This document shows, one piece after another, positions 6,137 to 11,070 of a DNA stretch of 11,070 nucleotides. A program made the translations under genes and the position numbers. Within the stretch, counting starts at the first letter, position 1. Each line of letters begins with the position of its first letter. The DNA is taken from positions 1 through 11,070 of the forward strand of contig JAHFOW010000092.1 in the NCBI GenBank assembly GCA_023261465.1, in the 5' to 3' direction. The notes beneath the pieces are model-generated. The model searched no databases, was not told the origin of the DNA, and was given only the letters and a program-made list of their open reading frames with translations. The stretch comes from Planctomycetota bacterium (GTDB taxonomy: Bacteria; Planctomycetota; Brocadiia; Brocadiales; Brocadiaceae).

Positions 6137-6181
6137 AACAAAGGGTAGGAAAATCAGAAGATTTCCTACCCTTTGTTGTTT
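6137..6181 (+). terminator. Strong hairpin terminator after the secreted-protein gene
   Basis: AACAAAGGGTAGGAAAATC (6137-6155) pairs with GATTTCCTACCCTTTGTT (6160-6177) around an AGAA loop, about 18 pairs with one bulged A. It is followed by GTTT rather than a clean T-run. It starts 39 bases after the stop codon at 6098. Read from the other strand the stem is followed by TTTGTTTACAC, so it may also stop the convergent minus-strand operon. Confidence 0.75.
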
Positions 6182-6314
6182 AGATAGAATACAGTTCGTT
6201 AATTTATTTCCATTAAACAACATTTCGTTTAAGCTTCTATAAAACTTTTTTCTACCTTCAATTGTACCCGTAAGCTTATTATGATTCTTTTATCTTGGTT
6301 TCTCCTGCAAATAT

Positions 6315-7064
6315 TCAGTCGAACAACGGAGGTGGATTGGTAGGTATTGATGGATGCTTGCTGTGAGATTTATATATTTCAGTGGTATGGTAAAGCGGGC
6401 AGCCTGGTTTTATACTATGAAAAATCCAGCTTCCAAAGTAGGCAAAGCACACGAGGGTTATCCAAAAGGACTTGAGAAATTCGGAGTATTTTTTATCCTT
6501 TGTATAACGTTCGAGCCCTTTTGTTGCCAGGGTTATTAATGCCGGGTTTATCAGGATGTCATTCGTGCCAGGAGCAGTATTGTAGCCAATTAAATTGATA
6601 AGTATTCCAATAACTGCGCTAATAAACAAAGAAATATACAAATTCTTTTTTACTATGACAATACTAACAATAATTAATGCATGAGATATTAATGACTCTA
6701 TTACAAGGGGCAAGCTTCTATAAAATTCGTAAGAAGTGATTAAATAAGGAATAAGAAAAATGAACAGTATGTAATCACTTTCTTTATTCTTGTTATAAGC
6801 TAATAAAACAAATAAGGTAGTTGGGCCGATGAGTTTTAGGACGTCATTGTCACTCAAATAACCGATATCGCCAAAAAAAATACAAGCAACGCCAATAAAA
6901 GACGCCAGATACAAAAGAAGCGTCACTTTATACTCTAATTTCATTATCCATCGCACCAGAAGGAAGATAAAAATTGATTTTAGAGTCATGAAGCATTCTT
7001 TGAGCCAGAACACTTCCTCGTATATGTAAACCAGATCCTCTATAAAATCGATAATAAGTTCCAT
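6315..7064 (-). CDS. Hypothetical multipass membrane protein
   Basis: I do not recognise this 249-residue protein. It has at least six likely membrane segments: roughly 45-65, 76-90, 97-113, 118-138, 141-161 and 199-218, with a further possible one at 27-41. The C-terminal tail is polar and proline-rich (HSKHPSIPTNPPPLFD). No catalytic motif stands out. The start follows the kinase stop by 3 bp, with no clear ribosome binding site, so it is probably translated by coupling from the kinase mRNA. In-frame ATGs at residues 26 and 41 are alternative starts, and the amphipathic first 25 residues make the true start uncertain. Base composition is more AT-rich than its neighbours. Its position suggests a link to the two-component system, such as accessory sensing or a regulated output. 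Confidence 0.6.
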   Translation of the reverse strand: MELIIDFIEDLVYIYEEVFWLKECFMTLKSIFIFLLVRWIMKLEYKVTLLLYLASFIGVACIFFGDIGYLSDNDVLKLIGPTTLFVLLAYNKNKESDYILFIFLIPYLITSYEFYRSLPLVIESLISHALIIVSIVIVKKNLYISLFISAVIGILINLIGYNTAPGTNDILINPALITLATKGLERYTKDKKYSEFLKSFWITLVCFAYFGSWIFHSIKPGCPLYHTTEIYKSHSKHPSIPTNPPPLFD

Positions 7065-7067
7065 ATA

Positions 7068-8519
7068 TTATAAAATCGTGTATTTTGGTTGTTGTTGTGG
7101 TAGTGTAACTATAAAACGGCTTCCTATTCCTGCCGTGCTTTCAACTTTGACAGACCCATGGTGGAGTGTAACAATATGTTTAACAATGGAAAGCCCCAAT
7201 CCTGTTCCCCCCATCTCTCGTGACCGGGCCGGGTCGACCCGGTAGAAACGCTCAAAAATTCGGGGTTGGTGTTCTTGTGATATACCAATACCCGTATCTG
7301 ATACTACAAAACGAACCGACTCATTAACGGGTTCTACCTTCAGGTATATCTGCCCACCTTTTGGTGTGTATTTTACCGCATTATCAAGTAAATTGGTCAG
7401 CAATTGACGTAAGAGATAGTTATCTGTTTCGATAGCTGGTATATGTTGTGGCATCTGCAAATCAAAAGTTTGACTCTTTTCTGCGCAAAGATCTTTGTAA
7501 TGGGTAAAGATGTTTTCTATACAAGGTTGGATGTCTGTCCTGTGCAGTTCTATTTTAAGGTCGTTAGAATCTAACCTGGACAATTCCAAAATATCCTTGA
7601 TAAGATTATCAAGTCTCTCTGTGTGCCGCTTAATAATATTAAGAAATTCCTGTGTGTGTTCTCCGCCTGGTGTGCAGTTTTCGAGAAGCGTTTCAACGGA
7701 ACCTTTAATGGATGCAAGGGGAGTTCTCAATTCGTGAGATACATTGGTAACAAATTCCCTTCGCGTATTTTCCAGTTTTCGTAATTCTGTTATATCGTGA
7801 AATACAAGGAGAATACCTCGTGTATCTTTATCAATCTGAATAGGCGAAAGGTGTGTCTGGAGGAGTCTCTTTTCCGGTGAAAGAATTTCTATTTCAGAAA
7901 CTTTTGATGATTGTGCCATATCTCCGCTTTTAGACAAGGAATGGATTATCTCTCTCACCAGTTGCCGTAATTTCTCGTTACGTATTTTTTCCCACAAATA
8001 ATCCTTATTTAATATAACCTTTGATATTCCAAACATGGTTTTCGCAGCGTTGTTGATAAGAATTATTCTTTCCTCTATATCCGTTGTAATGATTGCATCA
8101 TTCATATTGGCCATGATTGCATCCATTTTATTCTTGTCGTCGAAAATGGTTTGCATCCTTGTTTGGAGCTCAACACCCATTGCATTAATTGCATTTGCCA
8201 GATCGCCCATTTCACCGGAAGTAATAACTTCTGCTTTGCTTGTAAAATTACCCTGGGCAAAGTTTTGGGCTGTCTGTGTAATACTGAGTAAGGGAGACGT
8301 ACTTATTCGAAAAATAACAAATCCAATGCCTACGGTTGCAACAAAGGTAAGAATTATATATAAAATTATAATTCTATCGGAAGCCAGGTTTTTCGTTAAA
8401 AAATTTGCATGATAGCCCTTTAAGAATCTACTCATAAAATACCCCGTCAGTGCAAGACATCCGATGAGAAGGACAACGTAGCTTGTAAATATTTTCCAGA
8501 ATAACTTGTTTTTAAACAT
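7068..8519 (-). CDS. Membrane sensor histidine kinase, PhoR-like (HAMP-PAS-HisKA-HATPase)
   Basis: A 483-residue sensor kinase that autophosphorylates and passes phosphate to the response regulator encoded just upstream. Two membrane segments (about 10-30 and 50-70) are separated by only some 20 residues, so there is almost no periplasmic sensor domain. A HAMP linker follows (about 70-122, with SPLLSITQTAQNFAQGNF), then a PAS domain (about 130-240, ending FHDITELRKLE). The HisKA motif FVTNVSHELRTPLASIKG carries phosphoacceptor His262. The ATPase part shows the N box (LLTNLLDNAVKY, Asn380), G1 (SDTGIGI, Asp408), F box (IFERFYRVD) and G2 (GGTGLGLSIVKHIV). All catalytic motifs are intact. The ATG directly abuts the regulator's TAA, with AAGGA 12 bases upstream. 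The architecture is that of PhoR, but no pst genes or Pho box are seen here, so the phosphate role is not established. Confidence 0.92.
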   Translation of the reverse strand: MFKNKLFWKIFTSYVVLLIGCLALTGYFMSRFLKGYHANFLTKNLASDRIIILYIILTFVATVGIGFVIFRISTSPLLSITQTAQNFAQGNFTSKAEVITSGEMGDLANAINAMGVELQTRMQTIFDDKNKMDAIMANMNDAIITTDIEERIILINNAAKTMFGISKVILNKDYLWEKIRNEKLRQLVREIIHSLSKSGDMAQSSKVSEIEILSPEKRLLQTHLSPIQIDKDTRGILLVFHDITELRKLENTRREFVTNVSHELRTPLASIKGSVETLLENCTPGGEHTQEFLNIIKRHTERLDNLIKDILELSRLDSNDLKIELHRTDIQPCIENIFTHYKDLCAEKSQTFDLQMPQHIPAIETDNYLLRQLLTNLLDNAVKYTPKGGQIYLKVEPVNESVRFVVSDTGIGISQEHQPRIFERFYRVDPARSREMGGTGLGLSIVKHIVTLHHGSVKVESTAGIGSRFIVTLPQQQPKYTIL

Positions 8520-9209
8520 TTACGATTGTTCCTTAAATTTATACCCAATCCCACGTATTGTAATAATGTAACTTGAAAATGCCTTTAATTTTTTTCTGAG
8601 CGAAGCTATATGCACATCAATAGTTCGGTCAATAACAATTGTCTCGGCCCCGGAAACCACGTTAATTAATTCATCCCGGGTAAATACACGGCCCGGGTTA
8701 CTGGCAAGCTGATGAAGAAGTTTGAATTCTGTGAGGGTCAAAGGGACAGTGTCGTTCTTTATAGTTACCTCATGTTTGTATACATCAAGAGTAAGTTCGC
8801 CTATTTCAATATGGTCTTTTACTGTCGAAGAGATTTGTGTTCTCCTGAGTACTGCTTGTACTCGTGCAACAAGTTCTTTCAAGCTAAAGGGCTTTGTAAC
8901 GTAATCATCAGCCCCTAGTTTTAAACCCAGCGTTACATCAACTTCTTCTCCTTTCGCCGTCAGCATTACCACAGCCGTGTGAGCAAGTTCAGGGGTTGTT
9001 TTTATTTTCTTGCAAACCTCAAACCCATCTATTCCCGGTAACATTAAATCCAGAATAATAAGTTCGGGTCTTTCTCTCCTCGTTAAAAATAAGGCATCCT
9101 CGCCATTTGTTGCAGTTAAAACTTTATAGCCATCTTTTTCGAGATGAAACCGAATTAATTTTAATAAGTCTTCTTCATCATCTACAACAAGTATTTTTTC
9201 TTTAGGCAT
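8520..9209 (-). CDS. OmpR/PhoB-family response regulator
   Basis: A 229-residue DNA-binding response regulator. The receiver domain (1-120) has the acidic pocket Asp10/Asp11, phosphoacceptor Asp54 (LIILDLMLPGIDG), switch Thr84 (VMLTAKGEE) and Lys106 (DDYVTKPFSLKEL). The C-terminal winged helix (about 132-229) has the OmpR/PhoB pattern: LTLTEFKLLHQLASNPGRVFTRDELI, then DRTIDVHIASLRKKL and IRGIGYKF. All functional residues are present. It is the first gene of a likely operon with the abutting kinase and the membrane protein. A candidate promoter lies about 50-80 bp upstream. It is probably phosphorylated by that kinase; the target genes are unknown. PhoB is the closest well-known relative by architecture, but other OmpR-family regulators look alike. 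Confidence 0.92.
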   Translation of the reverse strand: MPKEKILVVDDEEDLLKLIRFHLEKDGYKVLTATNGEDALFLTRRERPELIILDLMLPGIDGFEVCKKIKTTPELAHTAVVMLTAKGEEVDVTLGLKLGADDYVTKPFSLKELVARVQAVLRRTQISSTVKDHIEIGELTLDVYKHEVTIKNDTVPLTLTEFKLLHQLASNPGRVFTRDELINVVSGAETIVIDRTIDVHIASLRKKLKAFSSYIITIRGIGYKFKEQS

Positions 9210-9259
9210 AGCATTTTCGCTATAATTTAACGTGGGGACCAGAGAATATATAAAATTAT

Positions 9260-9288
9260 ATTATCCTTTATTTAGTGGATATTGTAAA
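9260..9288 (-). promoter_or_regulatory. Candidate promoter for the two-component operon
   Basis: On the minus strand TTTACA (plus-strand 9283-9288) and GATAAT (plus-strand 9260-9265) are separated by 17 bp, about 50 bp before the response-regulator ATG. Five of six bases match consensus in each box. The region is AT-rich, so chance matches are possible. Confidence 0.5.
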
Positions 9289-9356
9289 GGTTAAATGGAC
9301 GGATATAAAGCGCAGATAAAGACTTCCGCCTTCCCATGAAAAGGTTATTTTATTCA

Positions 9357-9386
9357 TTGACCGGATAAGAGATATTGCTTTATAAT
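9357..9386 (+). promoter_or_regulatory. Candidate promoter for the fused cobA/hemD gene
   Basis: TTGACC (9357-9362) and a perfect TATAAT (9381-9386) with an 18-bp spacer. Transcription would start near 9393, giving a leader of about 130 nt that includes the hairpin repeat at 9404-9456. Confidence 0.6.
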
Positions 9387-9403
9387 GATAAACTATTATT
9401 TTT

Positions 9404-9456
9404 CAACCACAAATGCGCACATTCAAGCAATGTCGATTCGTGTTCATTCGTGGCTT
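9404..9456. repeat. Imperfect inverted repeat of the CCACGAATGAACACGAAT type
   Basis: The right arm (9436-9457) read in reverse contains CCACGAATGAACACGAAT. The left arm (9407-9424) reads CCACAAATGCGCACATTC, so CCAC, AATG and CAC blocks match in register and the segment can fold as a mismatched hairpin. The word ATTCGTGTTCATTCGTGG resembles dispersed intergenic repeats I have seen in other bacterial genomes. This looks like a degenerate copy lying in the leader of the next gene. Confidence 0.4.
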
Positions 9457-9522
9457 GTTGTTATTGAGTATTAAACTTTAGAGAAATTTTGAAATATTCC
9501 TGTTCATGAAAGGTTTGTGTTG

Positions 9523-11055
9523 ATGAAGCGTTGTATGGTATATCTCGTGGGGGCAGGTCCTGGCGATCCCAAGCTTATTACCGTAAGGGGGCTGGAGTGC
9601 ATCAAAAAGGCCGATGTTATCATTTATGATTATTTAGTAAATATCGAACTTCTCAAAGCAGCGAAACCCGATATTGAAATGATCTATGTGGGTAAACAGG
9701 GTGGCGCGCACACTATGGAGCAGGATGATATCAATCAACTTCTGGTGAAAAAGGCAAAGGAAGATAAAATTGTGACACGATTGAAAGGCGGCGACCCATA
9801 CATCTTCGGGCGCGGCGGTGAAGAGGCCATCGTGCTCCGCGAGAATAATGTGCCGTTTGAAGTGGTGCCCGGCATTACAGCGGCCATTGCAACGCCAAAC
9901 TATGCAGGAATTCCTGTTACCCATCGTGACTTCACATCCACCTTTGGATTAATTACCGGACACGAAGACCCCACAAAAAATGAAAGCTCTATTGATTGGG
10001 CCAAGATCAGCACAGGCATTGGCACGATCGCCTTTTACATGGGCATTAAGAACCTTCCCCATATTACAGAACAACTCATTAAACACGGCCGTTCCAAGGA
10101 TACCCCGGTTGCCGTAATACGGTGGGGAACTACCCCTCAGCAAAAGACGGTAACAGGAACACTGGATACCATCGTGGAAAAAACAAAAGATATTAAACCG
10201 CCGGCAATTACCATTGTGGGTGAAGTGGTAAAATTACGGGACCAACTCAACTGGTTTGAAACCAAACCTTTGTTTGGAAAAACGATTGTCGTCACACGCT
10301 CAAGGGAACAGGCCAGTGAATTTGCAGATCAATTGCATGAATATGGGGCACATGTTATTGAATTTCCCACCATTGAGATTACAAAACCAGATTCCATAAA
10401 ACCCCTTGATGAGGCTATAAAGAATATTAGTGGTTATCATTGGCTTGTCTTTACCAGTATTAATGGCGTTGATGCCTTTTTCCAAAGATTGTTCGAACTC
10501 GGAAAGGATATCCGTGACTTGAAAGGTATAAAACTCTGCGCTATTGGCCCTGCCACAGAGGAGGGTATTCGGCGGTATCACCTCCAGGTTAACTGCAGAC
10601 CACCCAAATTTGTCGCTGAATCTGTTGTTGAAGAGTTAAAGAAGGTGACATCCATAAAAGGAGAGAGATTCCTGTTGCCCAGGGCTGATATTGCCAGAAG
10701 CTTCCTGCCGGAGGAGCTCCAGAAATTAGGGGGCGAAGTGACAGACCTGGTAGCGTACAAAACTGTTATGGCACAACCTAAGGATATCAACCTCCTTGAT
10801 AAAATGAAAAAAGGGGAAATTGATATGGTGACCTTTACCAGCTCATCGACCGTAAGAAATTTTCTGCAGATTATCGGTGAAAAAGACGTTGCTGCGTTGA
10901 ATAAATACGTCCATTTTGGCAGTATTGGGCCTATAACCACACAAACCGCCGAGGAGATGGGTCTTCGGGTTGCCATTAAAGCAAAAGAATATACCATTCC
11001 AGGGCTGGTGGATGCAATTCTGGAAAGTACCGTTTCCAGGCAAAAGACCATATAA
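9523..11055 (+). CDS. cobA/hemD: Fused uroporphyrinogen-III C-methyltransferase / uroporphyrinogen-III synthase
   Basis: A 510-residue bifunctional enzyme of tetrapyrrole synthesis. The N-terminal half (about 5-245) is a SAM-dependent uroporphyrinogen-III methyltransferase making precorrin-2, the siroheme, heme d1 and cobalamin precursor. It has VYLVGAGPGDPKLIT (6-20), the SAM loop GGDPYIFGRGGEE (89-101) and VVPGITAAIATPNYAGIPVTHR (114-135). The C-terminal half (about 250-505) is uroporphyrinogen-III synthase (HemD), which closes hydroxymethylbilane: GKTIVVTRSREQA (252-264), WLVFTSINGVDAFF (307-320), CAIGPATEEGI (339-349), LLPRAD (384-389) and MVTFTSSSTVRNF (435-447). Fusion of these two activities is well known. 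An in-frame GTG six bases upstream is possible, but AAAGG at 9509-9513 is spaced correctly (9 bases) for the ATG at 9523. The gene is complete and followed by only 15 bases, so operon partners cannot be seen. Confidence 0.93.
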   Translation: MKRCMVYLVGAGPGDPKLITVRGLECIKKADVIIYDYLVNIELLKAAKPDIEMIYVGKQGGAHTMEQDDINQLLVKKAKEDKIVTRLKGGDPYIFGRGGEEAIVLRENNVPFEVVPGITAAIATPNYAGIPVTHRDFTSTFGLITGHEDPTKNESSIDWAKISTGIGTIAFYMGIKNLPHITEQLIKHGRSKDTPVAVIRWGTTPQQKTVTGTLDTIVEKTKDIKPPAITIVGEVVKLRDQLNWFETKPLFGKTIVVTRSREQASEFADQLHEYGAHVIEFPTIEITKPDSIKPLDEAIKNISGYHWLVFTSINGVDAFFQRLFELGKDIRDLKGIKLCAIGPATEEGIRRYHLQVNCRPPKFVAESVVEELKKVTSIKGERFLLPRADIARSFLPEELQKLGGEVTDLVAYKTVMAQPKDINLLDKMKKGEIDMVTFTSSSTVRNFLQIIGEKDVAALNKYVHFGSIGPITTQTAEEMGLRVAIKAKEYTIPGLVDAILESTVSRQKTI

Positions 11056-11070
11056 TGCACTATAGAGACG

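Noticed and set aside
6231..6725. 14-bp direct repeat AAGCTTCTATAAAA at 6231-6244 and 6712-6725
   Set aside because: One copy is within a coding region and one in a spacer. There are no shared flanks or associated mobile gene, so it is probably chance in AT-rich DNA.
1..11070. tRNA or rRNA genes, CRISPR arrays, prophage or toxin-antitoxin genes
   Set aside because: Looked for by eye on both strands; no cloverleaf, spaced repeat array or matching gene family was found.

Overview
The window reads as chromosomal DNA of a moderately AT-rich Gram-negative-type bacterium. The mix of genes (fused SUMT/UROS tetrapyrrole enzyme, stand-alone GcvH, exported FecR-domain and DUF3344-like proteins, PIG-L deacetylase paired with an AIR-synthase-like protein) would suit an anammox planctomycete of the Brocadiales. 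That assignment is a pattern-based guess; no rRNA or other marker is present.

Left edge (1 to about 731, minus strand): the 5' part of an ISL3-type insertion sequence. Its transposase is split into two frames at an A8 run and leaves the window at base 1. The outer end of the element lies within about 10 bp of the next gene's stop codon. Next come two tightly packed minus-strand genes (740-2457), a PIG-L zinc deacetylase followed by an AIR-synthase/HypE-like ATP-binding protein. gcvH (2690-3085) is transcribed divergently from them.

Centre (3086-6181, plus strand): the most interesting part. A near-consensus sigma-70 promoter (TTGACA, 16 bp, TATAAT) drives a leader of about 490 nt. The leader carries what looks like a class I cyclic-di-GMP (GEMM) riboswitch followed by a strong intrinsic terminator. 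Downstream are two exported proteins: a FecR-domain protein with a threonine-rich tail, and a DUF3344-like secreted protein. A strong hairpin terminator closes the unit. The layout suggests that c-di-GMP, the usual sessility signal, controls a pair of envelope or matrix proteins.

Right part (6315-9209, minus strand): an OmpR-family response regulator and a PhoR-like histidine kinase with abutting reading frames, then an unrecognised multipass membrane protein 3 bp further on, probably one operon. A divergent intergenic region with a promoter for each direction and a degenerate hairpin repeat separates this from a complete plus-strand gene for fused uroporphyrinogen-III C-methyltransferase/uroporphyrinogen-III synthase (9523-11055), which feeds siroheme, heme and corrinoid synthesis.
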